Both the position numbers and the translations under genes were made by a program. Under the pieces are notes generated by a model, which saw only the letters and a program-made list of their open reading frames with translations, did not search any database and was not told the DNA's origin. This document shows, in pieces, positions 43,758 to 53,917 of a DNA stretch of 64,000 bases; the first letter of the stretch is position 1; every line of letters starts with the position of its first letter. This DNA is from Poteriospumella lacustris (lineage: Eukaryota > Sar > Chrysophyceae > Chromulinales > Dinobryaceae), in the NCBI GenBank assembly GCA_008000375.1, contig SMOI01000058.1, forward strand, positions 1 to 64,000, read 5' to 3'.

Positions 43758-44750
43758 ATGTCAGGTAGCATTTCAAGAGTTTTCATTTTGATTGCGTTTC
43801 TCGTGGTATTTCAATGTTCAAATGCACTACCCAATACTGGTCTTTTCCAATCAACAAAGGATGAAGACAATCCTAAAGAAGAAAGTGTATATGCCGAGGT
43901 GCCGACGAATGTTGATGGCATCAATGATTTTGATGAACACGGGAGAACCTATCTAATTGATGCAGCCCTGGCTGGTGATGCAGATGCGATCGCTAATTAT
44001 ATCAAAGCAGGTGCTCTAGTTGATGTGACAACAAGCGATGGTAACACTGCACTATTGTTAGCCGCGAAGAATGGGCTGTATTTGGCTTGTATGGAACTCA
44101 TCAATCATGGGGCCAATTTAGAACATAAAAACGCACTGGGTATATCTCCCCTTCTTATAAGCGTCATTATGGGACATAAGCTTTTGGTTCAAAGCATGCT
44201 CGACCACAACGCAGATCCAAACGTTGCACTTCCTGATGGAACAAGTGCGTTGATGCTGGCTGCACAAAAAGGACGGGATGAAATCATTCATCTGCTGCTC
44301 AACAAGGGTGCAAATGTCAATGCTCAAAGTGTCCCAGGAACTACTCCGCTAATGTTCGCATGCATGTCCCATCAGTTGTCAACTGTTCAAGCTGTTCTAT
44401 CGGCTCATCCCGCCTTGGAAAAGAAGGAAAGCCGGGAGGGCCTCAGTGCCTTATCCTATGCAGCAGCAAGAGGACTGAGCGACATCATTTTGGAATTATT
44501 GAAAGCCGGAGCTGATATTGAGTCCAAAGATGCCTTCGGGCGTACTCCGATTGAGGTGGCTATTTTCAAGCGACAACAGTCGGCGATTGACACTCTTGCC
44601 ATTTACGGTGCCCATCTGCCGAAAAAGGGATTTCGGTTATCGAAGGAGACTCTTGATGCACGAAGTAAATACATGGAGGAGAAGGCACGAACGAAGCCTC
44701 ATGTACAATACTACGGTCGCGAAATCAAAGTCGACCGAAAGGGCTCCTAG
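43758..44750 (+). CDS. Secreted or lumenal ankyrin-repeat protein, 330 residues
   Basis: Single exon from the ATG at 43758. Residues 1-24 (SRVFILIAFLVVFQCSNA) are a clear signal peptide. Residues 55-290 are six to seven ankyrin repeats, with TALLLAAKNGLYLACMELIN, SALMLAAQKGRDEIIHLLLN, TPLMFACMSHQLSTVQAVLS and SALSYAAARGLSDIILELLK. The C-terminus is basic and helical (KETLDARSKYMEEKARTKPH). Ankyrin repeats are protein-binding modules and normally cytosolic. A signal peptide in front of them is unusual and suggests the ER, the periplastid compartment or the plastid (inference). No ER-retention motif ends the protein. Confidence 0.85.
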   Translation: MSGSISRVFILIAFLVVFQCSNALPNTGLFQSTKDEDNPKEESVYAEVPTNVDGINDFDEHGRTYLIDAALAGDADAIANYIKAGALVDVTTSDGNTALLLAAKNGLYLACMELINHGANLEHKNALGISPLLISVIMGHKLLVQSMLDHNADPNVALPDGTSALMLAAQKGRDEIIHLLLNKGANVNAQSVPGTTPLMFACMSHQLSTVQAVLSAHPALEKKESREGLSALSYAAARGLSDIILELLKAGADIESKDAFGRTPIEVAIFKRQQSAIDTLAIYGAHLPKKGFRLSKETLDARSKYMEEKARTKPHVQYYGREIKVDRKGS

Positions 44751-44818
44751 CAGCAAGTTTGACCAACGGTAGAAGAGAAACGTGTACACATTGTATTTAC
44801 AATCGCATTTTAACTTGC

Positions 44819-45607
44819 TCATTTCAGACAAGACAAAAAGTCATTAACCATTTTTCTGCGCTTCGCATTCAAAACTGTTGCCTTACTGCTGCCTGTACTC
44901 ACTCGTTTCGTCCCTGCAACAGTCACGTCTTCGGTTAGATCGGTCGTCTGACTTGCACCACTATCCTTTTGCAACACGTCGCGAAACACTGCAGACTGCT
45001 TCGCTAAGATATCGTCAGTTTTAACGAGTGATCGTTCGAACTTCGCAGCTTCCCGTTTTTTCTTCTCGTCTTCCAAGGCTTCCAGTGTCCCAAATCGTCG
45101 CAAGGCCAACTCGACAGCATGTTTGCGCAGATACAGCTTCATCGGCGTCCATCCCACATGGTGGGGATTATCCTTATTCATGAACTTCAAGACCTTCAGA
45201 CTATCTTCGGGAATCAGATATGCAGAAATGCATTCCCCTCTGGAGATCGTTTTGTACGTGTCACCGGTGTTGAACTTGCAAGATTTGCAAACAAATTCCC
45301 CAAAATATTCGCAGAGATCATGATCTACAGGACATTTTCCACATACAGAGCCATCTGGTAGCGTTACGGTGCACTTGCTGGTCTCAGAAATATGTTTTTG
45401 TGCTTCTTGTTCTGCAAGATCGACTTGCTTCGCTTCCGTATCGACCACCTCGACTGCCTTTAAGCTTTCCGCTAATTTTCGCTTGAGCAATGCCTTCTGT
45501 CTATTTTCTTCGATTCGTGCGAGCTGCTCTTCTGTCAACGGGGGTCTGCTCGTTCTCTCACCTTCTATTTCAGAGGCTAGGGGTGGCGGACTTGATGATG
45601 AGGCCAT
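44819..45607 (-). CDS. XPA: XPA/Rad14 nucleotide-excision-repair protein, 262 residues
   Basis: Single exon from the ATG at 45607 (MASSSSPPPLASEIEGE); the frame upstream lacks an ATG. An N-terminal basic helix (RIEENRQKALLKRKLAESLK) is the usual nuclear/RPA-binding region. The zinc motif reads CGKC ... CKSC with 14 residues between the pairs; the family usually has 17. The XPA C-domain follows: YKTISRGECISAYLIPEDSL, then FMNKDNPHHVGWTPMKLYLR, then RRFGTLEALEDEKKKRE. XPA verifies damage and organises TFIIH, RPA and ERCC1 at the lesion (known). The C-terminus ends in basic AKRRKM. It converges with the ankyrin gene, with 68 bp between stops. Confidence 0.93.
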   Translation of the reverse strand: MASSSSPPPLASEIEGERTSRPPLTEEQLARIEENRQKALLKRKLAESLKAVEVVDTEAKQVDLAEQEAQKHISETSKCTVTLPDGSVCGKCPVDHDLCEYFGEFVCKSCKFNTGDTYKTISRGECISAYLIPEDSLKVLKFMNKDNPHHVGWTPMKLYLRKHAVELALRRFGTLEALEDEKKKREAAKFERSLVKTDDILAKQSAVFRDVLQKDSGASQTTDLTEDVTVAGTKRVSTGSSKATVLNAKRRKMVNDFLSCLK

Positions 45608-46568
45608 TTTCACTTTCCTCTTCACAAACAAAAGCTATCAGCGTCAGAATCAGCAAAATAATGTGTCAAAAAAGCTATCACTTCACTGATACCGAATTCT
45701 TTGAATCAAATCTGATGATAGATTGTCTGACTGGTTACAAACGCAAACGAAGCAACGCGGAACAAGAGAAGCACGTGATTGAGCTCTGATGAGAACAGAA
45801 CAACGATAAAAACTGTAACGCCTTTTGGGTTCGTCTCTTTCTTTTTGTTGTTCGTTTCCCGTTTTTCTCCTCTGTCTCGCTTCGTCGCTCCACACTCCAC
45901 ACCTCCATACTTAATAAACTGGTGATGCTCTGTGCAAAGTGATGCAACTGGAGGGGGAAAAGGAAAAGGAGGGCGTTGAAACATGTGGAGCATGGAGCAC
46001 GCCAACTCCTGTATTTCGGTGGAGCTTAGCAGTTTCTGATGATGCCCGAGAACGTCTGGATAACGACGCTGGCGACGCCGAATACGTCCTTATATATGAA
46101 CAGAACTTCCTGGTTGTCGCAACTCAAGGCGCTAACCAACATAGAAAACGTGGCATCGAACTTTTCCAAAGCATCTTATTGATATTGTCAGTTTCCATGG
46201 CCCTTATAGATGCGATATGTCGCGCATCACATACAATCAATGTTATTTCCTTCATGTCCGCACGGACCCATTGCACAAGACGCAGAGCTAAGTAGATTTC
46301 GATGTTGGAAGTGCACGATTCCATGATTCGTCGTCGAAAGTATGAAACGTGTGTGTACTTGAACAAGAAAAAAATATACAGCAATGTCTCTTGCCGCACG
46401 ATTGCAGGCTTGCAAAGAACGGCGTCTAAACCGGAGAACCAATGAATGACAGCTGGGAATTACATGAATGAAATCTATGAAATTACAAGAATGAATGGTT
46501 GCAAAACATATATGATTGATTGGAAATTGAGCAATTTGTGGCATCGTTCAACTCGAAGGGATTTGGGG
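45608..46568. other. 0.96-kb region between XPA (5') and the SAMD9-like gene (3')
   Basis: A + frame at 45942-46295 (117 codons, begins MQLEGEKEKEGVETCG) is the longest candidate. It has no recognised domain and overlaps an equally long minus-strand frame at 46124-46399. I cannot say whether either is a gene; one could be an exon of a short spliced gene. The XPA promoter must lie at the left end. Confidence 0.4.
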
Positions 46569-49500
46569 CTAGTTTTCACTGTCCAACGATGACGCCCTAG
46601 AAAATTCATTCTCAGTCGCGGGAATGTCCGGTGGACTGAGTGAAATAGCAAGGTTTTTCGGCAAGGAAGATTCATCACTTGCCAACGCCAGAGAATGATT
46701 TTGGAGCGCCAACGAAACGTTCTCCGCTCTTGCAGCAGTTGAACCCTCGTGTGTTTTCCCACTGGGATTTTGAATCCTCTCCACCCACTTTCTAATTCGA
46801 AGCTCCTGTCCACAAAAGTTAAACCAGTATTTCATTTCTTCGACAACCTTCTCACTATCAGTCGGGTTGCTGCATGCCATCGCACCCAGTGCTTCGCCCA
46901 AGGTACTACATGCCAGAAAATGCTCATCGGTACTTCGAAACAAAAATTCGACACGCCTTGCTTGATCAATGGACTCCTGAAAGCGGCCAAGGTGCCGAAA
47001 AAGTCGAGATAGAAGAATACACCGATGACCGCACTCGATCGGACACCGATCACCGTCGAACAATAGCTTAATGAGAGCATCCGTGTCGTTTCCCTCAATC
47101 AGTTTGCGAACAAACATCGAAAATTGCCAAGTATCGTTCAGCCACCTGACTAGCAACAAACCTCTGAAGAAGTTCTCTCTTTCCATATGGTATGAGCGAT
47201 TTGCAACCTTCTCTGTCTCCAACAGAACCGAGGACAGAAGTGGATATTCGTCGGGGAACATTGTGAGCAGCTGATCCAGATACTTTCGCGCCAAGAAGGG
47301 GTGGCAGAAGGAAATCATCCATGTTGGTACCACTCGTCTTACAGTGACGAGACTGCCGAACGCCCCGTAGTTGTCCACCGTTGCTTTGCAGACAGACCGC
47401 TTGGTTGGGCAGTATGCAGATGACAGTGCCAAAAAGTTCAAATTATCCAATAATTTCGAATCGGTGGACTTTCTATCCTGTTCTTTCAGCCTTCTGAGCT
47501 CACCCTCTAACCATAATGCCACAGGCTTAAACTCCCCAATGGTGGCCATGAGCATCAAGACGTAGATATGTCGACTGTCAGAATCCGTCGGATAATGTGC
47601 GATATAATGTTTGTATTGAGCCAAAACATTCTTTGCGTTCTCAAAAAGGGCCTGCAGAATAGGCGACAGCTTCTCTACATCATCGTCACTCAAGAAGGGG
47701 TCGATCGTTTCTGAAAACTGGCGGCAATATCGAGCCTCGCCACAGATAAATTCAACAACATGTACTGTAGTCGATGACAGGGCGGCGATAACTGGTTCAC
47801 GAACTTCATTTGGAACATCCGTATCGAGGAATACGGTCACGACGTTTCCTCGCAACCCGACTAAATGGTCCAAGAACGCTTGCAACGCTACGGTACTGAA
47901 GGTGTTCCTGACGATGAATGAGGACGCCTGAGTGTTTTGAAGATCCCACGCGAGTCTGTACATCATTGCTGTGGCACCGCTTCCAGGACAGCCCTGGTAT
48001 ATACACAGGTGCTGGAACTGGTCGACTGGCATCGCCTCCAGCCTCAAACGCACTTGTTCACATCTCGTTGTGGCTATAAGGTACTGCTTTTGTACCATTT
48101 CCCACGTGGGCAAAAGTAACTCCCTATTGATCCACCCTCTACAAATTGAGTCCATGTCGGTCCCAGTGAAACTTGGGTCGACTGTTCGAGGGACACTCTC
48201 AAACAGACTCTGCCATCCAGTTGAGCCCAGACTCGGCGGGACCCACTCATTGACAACAACTCGACTACTTGCCGCCGTCAGAATGGCGATATCTACCACG
48301 TCTTTGTTGGCCACCAAGCTGTTGATAACATCAATGTTCCCAGCATCAACGATATCGAGGAACACTAAAATTCTCACATCAAAGTCATCGTCTCTCAAAC
48401 GGGTATAAACAGCTTCACAAAGTCCCCACGCTTTGTAAGTTGTGACCAGACAGTACCCTCGGCGAGATACATCCTCAGCGAAGTGAGGGGCGCTCAAAAC
48501 GTGATCGAATGCAACGGTCTTATTGTTGAGGTATTCGCGAATGCTGTTCTTGAGCGAATCTTCCTCGGCGGACAGAGTGAGCATCAACTTCCCGTAACTC
48601 GGGTTATGGAGAAGAGCGAAAACGCTGGAACAAGCTGCTCCATACGACAGCCCTTTCAACCGCAGCCAAATTTGATGACTGGTCATTTTCTCATACAATT
48701 CAGGGGATGATACGCTGTGAAGTAGCGCACGCCCTTGCCCAGCCGTATTTTCCACATCACTCTCGTAGAAAGCACCTTGAGAAAAAGTATCCGAGTTGAA
48801 GGAGATCTTCAATACGCATCGGTCGAACAACTTCCACGAATCTCGATTTTCACCCACTTCTTTATCCCATTCGGACAGCCGGTTTTGCACTAAGGTAAGT
48901 TGTGCTGACTGAGCTTTGCAGAAGACTCCTCTCAGCCACTCCAAAGACAGCGAAGATACGTCGTTCTTGTGGAAATATCGCTTGAAGTCATCCACAACAG
49001 ATTTAGGAACTTCTGCGTACAAATTGCCTTCGTCATCTTCATAGATACGACATACTCCGAGAGACAGGCCCATTAACGCTTGTCCTTCTGCTTTAGAAAC
49101 TTTCAAATATAGGGAGTTGTCCCACTGAAACTCCCTCTCGGCCCAGTCGATTCGGTACATCTCAACTTTGATTTGAGGCGCCAGTAAAGGAGGAGAAACT
49201 AATTTGGCGTATTGCGACAATGCTGTTCCAACGGACATGGCAACCCTGAATGAGGGTATTCCGACCACTGCAGATGTTTCGTCTTCCACCCCCAACCATA
49301 AACAACCAGTCTGATTCGTGAGCAGTCCATTCAGCATGGCCGTCATACTCCCTCGCAGATAATCCAGCAATGTTATATTGGAAACTATATCCAATGATTG
49401 GAAAAGTTTCGATTCCGAAAACCGATGGTCGGCCCCAACACAATGATGAAGACGCAGCTTTCCGGCATCGAGGACATTGATTTCTCGATATTTAACGGGT

Positions 49501-49898
49501 TCTTCGACAAGGCGATGCCATGGAACTCGACCAAGAGCGGCTTCCCAAGTTTGCGGTTCAACTGGGATAGGATGTGACTCACTTCGTCTGAAAGGCAGTG
49601 AAACGAATACGACGCAATTAAGTGGGACAGGTCTCACCAAAATTACGAACTCTGTCTCGTTCTCAGAAAATGTCAGAATGGAATTATTCGTAGGTTCCTC
49701 GCCTTCACCAATTGAGTCAATCACATTCCAGCCATCGGCAGTGCAAGAAATAGACTTGCTCAGATTTTTTAGGAGTCCGGAAATGACTCTATCTTTCGCC
49801 TGCGTTTTTGAGATCCGAATGGGGACAGAGATATCATTTGCATCCACCGGGACCCTGTTCAATGCAGAAGCAATCTCAAGGACGGCCTTCGACAGCAT
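46569..49898 (-). CDS. SAMD9-like protein: AlbA/Schlafen-like domain plus STAND-like P-loop NTPase, 1109 residues
   Basis: Single exon; an in-frame TGA just upstream of the ATG at 49898 fixes the start. Residues about 160-215 read like an AlbA_2 (Schlafen) domain: FSESKLFQSLDI, then CLWLGVEDETSAVVGIP. A middle region (400-600) has alternating beta/alpha character. At 634-651 lies YQGCPGSGATAMMYRLAW, a P-loop of the GxPGSGxT type seen in SAMD9/SAMD9L, without the usual Walker A lysine. A Walker-B-like strand NVVTVFLDTD (685-694) follows, with helical repeats beyond 850. SAMD9 proteins combine AlbA_2, STAND-like NTPase and TPR parts and act in antiviral translation control in vertebrates (known). 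No SAM domain is visible here. An immune or stress role is inference. The family assignment is from short motifs and order only. Confidence 0.7.
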   Translation of the reverse strand: MLSKAVLEIASALNRVPVDANDISVPIRISKTQAKDRVISGLLKNLSKSISCTADGWNVIDSIGEGEEPTNNSILTFSENETEFVILVRPVPLNCVVFVSLPFRRSESHPIPVEPQTWEAALGRVPWHRLVEEPVKYREINVLDAGKLRLHHCVGADHRFSESKLFQSLDIVSNITLLDYLRGSMTAMLNGLLTNQTGCLWLGVEDETSAVVGIPSFRVAMSVGTALSQYAKLVSPPLLAPQIKVEMYRIDWAEREFQWDNSLYLKVSKAEGQALMGLSLGVCRIYEDDEGNLYAEVPKSVVDDFKRYFHKNDVSSLSLEWLRGVFCKAQSAQLTLVQNRLSEWDKEVGENRDSWKLFDRCVLKISFNSDTFSQGAFYESDVENTAGQGRALLHSVSSPELYEKMTSHQIWLRLKGLSYGAACSSVFALLHNPSYGKLMLTLSAEEDSLKNSIREYLNNKTVAFDHVLSAPHFAEDVSRRGYCLVTTYKAWGLCEAVYTRLRDDDFDVRILVFLDIVDAGNIDVINSLVANKDVVDIAILTAASSRVVVNEWVPPSLGSTGWQSLFESVPRTVDPSFTGTDMDSICRGWINRELLLPTWEMVQKQYLIATTRCEQVRLRLEAMPVDQFQHLCIYQGCPGSGATAMMYRLAWDLQNTQASSFIVRNTFSTVALQAFLDHLVGLRGNVVTVFLDTDVPNEVREPVIAALSSTTVHVVEFICGEARYCRQFSETIDPFLSDDDVEKLSPILQALFENAKNVLAQYKHYIAHYPTDSDSRHIYVLMLMATIGEFKPVALWLEGELRRLKEQDRKSTDSKLLDNLNFLALSSAYCPTKRSVCKATVDNYGAFGSLVTVRRVVPTWMISFCHPFLARKYLDQLLTMFPDEYPLLSSVLLETEKVANRSYHMERENFFRGLLLVRWLNDTWQFSMFVRKLIEGNDTDALIKLLFDGDRCPIECGHRCILLSRLFRHLGRFQESIDQARRVEFLFRSTDEHFLACSTLGEALGAMACSNPTDSEKVVEEMKYWFNFCGQELRIRKWVERIQNPSGKTHEGSTAARAENVSLALQNHSLALASDESSLPKNLAISLSPPDIPATENEFSRASSLDSEN

Positions 49899-50025
49899 GT
49901 TGATGAAAAAGGGTCACCAAGATGTGCGGTGTCAGTCGAAATGTGACAGAATGCTTTCAACGATTGCAAGACAAGTTCCGAAGCAAGTGTGAAGTGGATG
50001 TGGGGGCCCAAGTTTCTGTCACTTG

Positions 50026-50234
50026 TCATTTGTCACCCATCCAAAGCCGCATTCCAGCCTGCACACAGATCTCCCAGCGTCTGGGGTTGCGGCGGCGGTA
50101 GTGGTCGACGTGCTCGGCAGTGTAGGTGGGTCCGTAGATGCAGTTGTGAGTGTGGTTACAGTGGCGGCATCTGGGACGAACCCACGCGGGCTTCCCCTTG
50201 TATACGTCAGTTTCATTGTGAAAGTACACGAACT
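50026..50234 (-). other. Candidate hidden terminal exon, Cys/His/aromatic-rich, 68 residues
   Basis: The minus frame ending at the stop at 50026 reads EFVYFHNETDVYKGKPAWVR, then PRCRHCNHTHNCIYGPTYTA, ending in MRLWMGDK. The density of Trp, Cys, His and Tyr looks like a folded zinc-type domain. A 52-nt GT-AG intron (50235-50286) would join it in frame to the third exon of the neighbouring gene, replacing that exon's last 12 codons. The next possible upstream donor (GTAACG, 50342-50347) gives the wrong phase. 52 nt is shorter than the other introns here, so this is only a candidate. Confidence 0.45.
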
Positions 50235-50248
50235 CTTGGTGCGTAAAA

Positions 50249-53200
50249 TCATGAAGAAGCAAAAGCATCGTCTGTCGAACTACTACCGGTGACATTTGCT
50301 GCCAGTGATGCGGCAGATGCACTCATACGGCGAAACATTGTCGTTACCCGAGAGGACAACTGTGGACCAGCACTTGCACCTCCAGTGCCACTGCTACCTT
50401 CCGTGCCATTACTATTTGTGCTGTGCGTCGAAGACGCATTGATACTCGGCTTCGATTGGACAGTGCTCAGAACAGATGAAATCTTCGCCAAAATGGCCGC
50501 ACCTGCCGAATCTTCCGATGCTGCCGCTTGCATACGAGCATTTTCCATTTCCCGCAGCTCCAACAGCTGAAAGTACAACTCCTATCACACCACCGAGCAC
50601 ATCACACACCACAACGGTCAATCCCCACGCACCACACACGATAAAATACATCAAACAAAACAACACAACACTTACATCGCATTCACCAGACTTCCGAATC
50701 AAGGCTTTTTCAAACTCGGACAACGACTGCGCGTTTTCTTTCATCACCCGCTTCAAATCCTTCGACAACGACTCACTTTTCTTCTGCAAATGATTGATTT
50801 CCGCTTGTAAACCATCGTTGTGCTTCTTGGCGTCCATCAATTGGCCTTCCAAGGCTTTCACATGGCGCAAGGCTTCTTCTTGTCGAGTGATGGTCTCTTG
50901 TCGTTGCAGCACTTCCCGTTCCAAGCGTTTGTTGTCGATCATCGCGGACGATAGCTGCTGCTCCACGTGGGCGACGTTCGATTGTACGACTTGCAGCTTC
51001 ACCGCATGTTCCGTTTCCAACGCTTGCAGTTGTTGCGTTTGTGCTGCTTCCCGTACTTGTTGCTCGTGGGCACTGGTCCGCAACGCTTGTAATTCTTCGT
51101 CTTGTTGCCGTTGTCGCGTCAGCAACTGCGCCAGCTGTTCTTCCAATCGGGCCATTTTCGTGTCCTTCTCCGCCACCGTCGCAATCTTCCCGCGGAGTGC
51201 ATCGGCTTCGTCTTCCACCTTCCGCATTAACATGCCTTGTTGATCATACAACCGTTGGAGGGTGGACAGCTTCTCACGGGCGTCGTCTTTCTTGCGTTTG
51301 GTCGTGTCCAATTCGGCGGAGAGTTTGGTGTTTTGGGTCTCCAGTTCCTCTCGTTGTCGGGTCACTTCTTGTTCTCGTTTGGTCGACATCGCCAACTTGT
51401 TTTCCACTTCAATCAGCTTCTGTTGCAATTGTCGTGCATCGGTCATCGCGAACACATCGGCGGTCTCGTCGACGGTGGCGGTCTCGCCGCCTTGCGAATG
51501 AACGGAGACCATGTCATCCCCTTCCGAATACGCCGATCGTTGTGTCAGGGGTACCGCATCACCACTGGCCATTAACGCCACATCGGAATGCGTTGCCGAG
51601 AGCGTACCTGTTCCCAATTTCACGGCCTTCGCGAACTTCGTCTTCGTCAGCGACAACTCTTCCTTCGTCTCCAACAACTGCTTCGTCAATTCATTGCGTT
51701 CACGCTTCAACGCCGCGGCTTCTTCTTCTACGACTTTCAGGCGACGCTTCCATTCATGTTCAGATGCTTCCGGAGTTGTTCCATTGGCGGTCGCCGACGA
51801 TCCCTGGCCCACACCGGCGGCGCCAGTGCCGGGGGCTTTGCCGTCGCCCTCTTCCCACTGCACCCAGGGCAGAGTACGACGACGTTCGTATCGACTCGTA
51901 TTGCTGGGTTTGCATGCCAAGGCTCGCATGGACAGGACCAACGTATCGCGTGTCAAACGGTCCGCACAGGAGAAACACAGCAACAATTCCTTGCTGCCCT
52001 CCGGTACCGACGCGATGAATTCGGCCAACGCCACGACGGTTTGTGCGAAAATCATCGAATCTTCTTCTGCTTCCTTCAGTAGCTTTTCACGATCTTCGGG
52101 GCTAAGTTTGTTGCCCAATCCACTGATGTAGGCTTCAGGAGACAGGTTGTGGCCCTCGTACGTCCAAGGAATCGCCAAGATCGACGACGACAGAAACTGC
52201 TGCATCGCCTCGTCGTCGCGGGCGGCCTTGGTGACCGATTCACGACTTCCGTCGACGGCATCGGCTCCATCTTGTCGTGACGCTTTCGTGGGCGAGGACG
52301 AGGTGGACGAGACGCCGTCGTCATCGCCAGTGGGCGACAGCGGGTCGCTGGTGTCACCCGCCGCCGCCGTTGCTCCCTGCTGCTGCATCAAGGGAACCGA
52401 CAGAACCAACGAGGACGGGGCAGCACAATGCACCTTCATATGTGTCGAAATAGGCAAACGAAGGCCACGACGAGACGTATTGAACGCGGTTTTATCGCCA
52501 TCACGGTGCGCTGAATGGTTCGACAGTCGCGACGGAGCGTGGAAGGTGGGAATCGAAATGAAGATGCCCTGCTCGTCAACTTCCACCGTACATCGACCAT
52601 TCAGTTGCAGGAAAGCATTCTCTTTCGACAAAGTGGTGTGCAGCGTGTGGGGATCGACAGGAGCGATGACAGGAACCGTACTCCCGTCGATGACAACGTT
52701 GGAGGAGGAGGAGCTGCCAGCATCACCTTCAGCCAAGCCAAAGCTCACGCAAACCCCTTTCGTCTGTGCGAATGAATCATAAGTCAGCAATGTTTGTCAT
52801 CCAGGACGACAAGCGTTGTCGTAATGTGTCTTACCTCGAAGAAACCGCTGTTGATCGAGGACTCCGCAGCGGATCGAAGCAACGGATCGCTTTGCAGTGG
52901 CCCACACTTCATGTTCACGGTCAAGCACAAAATCATATCCAGGATTTAGAGCATACACCATTGATAAAATCAAGCATTCTTCAGCAATTACCTCTAAATA
53001 GCGCGATAGACCCTGGCCAAAGTTGTCCTCGCACTGCACACAGATCGTACAGTTGATGTCATCCACCGACGGTGCATACCACGCCCGTTGCGACTCTTCG
53101 ACTTGATCAATATGATCTTGTCCCTGCATTCTGAACCACGTAAACTTCAACCCAGGGTGAATAACTGGCGAAGAATTGCGTCCGGTGTAGGCCAACACTA

Positions 53201-53516
53201 GTCCCAGGTGAGTGGAAGGACTCTGAAGCGAAATATCTTCCAACATCTGAACCGCCAGAGCAAGTTGGGCCTTTTTCTCATCTTTAGCTTTCTTTTCACC
53301 GTCAGCTGATGAAGATACCAAGGTTTCTGTCACCATTTTCGTCATGTTGCTGAATTTCGAGATGCCCGTGGACAGGCCCGACAGGGAAGAGGTGCCAATA
53401 CTCATCATTCCACCAGAAGAACCAGTGATACTCCCTCTTCCTGATGGAGCTGAAGATCCTGAATTGCTGGACGACTGTCCGGATATCGACGTTGGAATAC
53501 CCAATCGCCCAATCAT
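50249..53516 (-). CDS. AIR9-like/coiled-coil cytoskeletal protein, about 1031 residues
   Basis: Three exons: 52835-53516, 50676-52756 and 50249-50581, with introns of 78 and 94 nt. The start is the ATG at 53516. A Ser/Gly-rich head precedes a beta domain at about 95-215 whose core (HPGLKFTWFRMQGQDHIDQV ... AWYAPSVDDINCTICVQCED) resembles the A9 repeats of plant and protist AIR9 microtubule proteins. Two further beta segments at 230-480 (TVEVDEQGIFISIPTF; ILAIPWTYEGHNLSPEAYIS) could be PH-like. Then a coiled coil of some 350 residues (about 590-930; Arg/Glu/Gln-rich, with QRQETITRQEEALRHVKALE). The C-terminus is Ser/Thr-rich unless the candidate exon at 50026-50234 is used. Role inferred: cortical microtubule or basal-body scaffold. 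The A9 match is by pattern only. Confidence 0.75.
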
Positions 53517-53917
53517 TGTACGCTACGTTGGTATCTTCCTTCTACGCCAAAAGATATTCGCACTTCAATCCGTCTACAAAACTGATGTAGCCCCAGTAGC
53601 GGCAGAATTATCCCTGGGACACCAACACAATGCCGCCAATACCAACAAATGAGAATTTATTGCGATATCGATCGAATGATCGAAGAGCTCCTGTTCGATC
53701 GTCGCGGCCATTTTCCCGACTCGCGGACCTAGATACTGGGTAGCAATAGGGATAGGTTCGACAGAGGGCAAAACTCCACCCGGTCACCGGTTCGTTTACG
53801 CCATCCAATTTACTTTGAATACAGAAGGCCATTCACATACGTATTCAGATATATACATACGCTGATGCCGTTGAACATGCAAGACTGCTATGTACAACGT
53901 CGCGTGAATTCACCCGT
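53517..53917. other. Intergenic, 5' of the AIR9-like gene and 3' of the IQ gene
   Basis: 0.4 kb. Two overlapping minus frames (53574-53771 and 53608-53832) have no domain or splice support. A GTAAGT-like site overlaps the IQ gene stop, so an extra exon in this gap cannot be excluded. Confidence 0.4.

Noticed and set aside
45939-46399. Opposed frames of 91-119 codons
   Set aside because: They overlap each other, and I could find neither a domain nor splice sites to extend either; left as uncertain.
51041-52018. 325-codon + frame
   Set aside because: Antisense to the coiled-coil exon of the AIR9-like gene; composition is Arg/Ser/Pro-rich with no domain.
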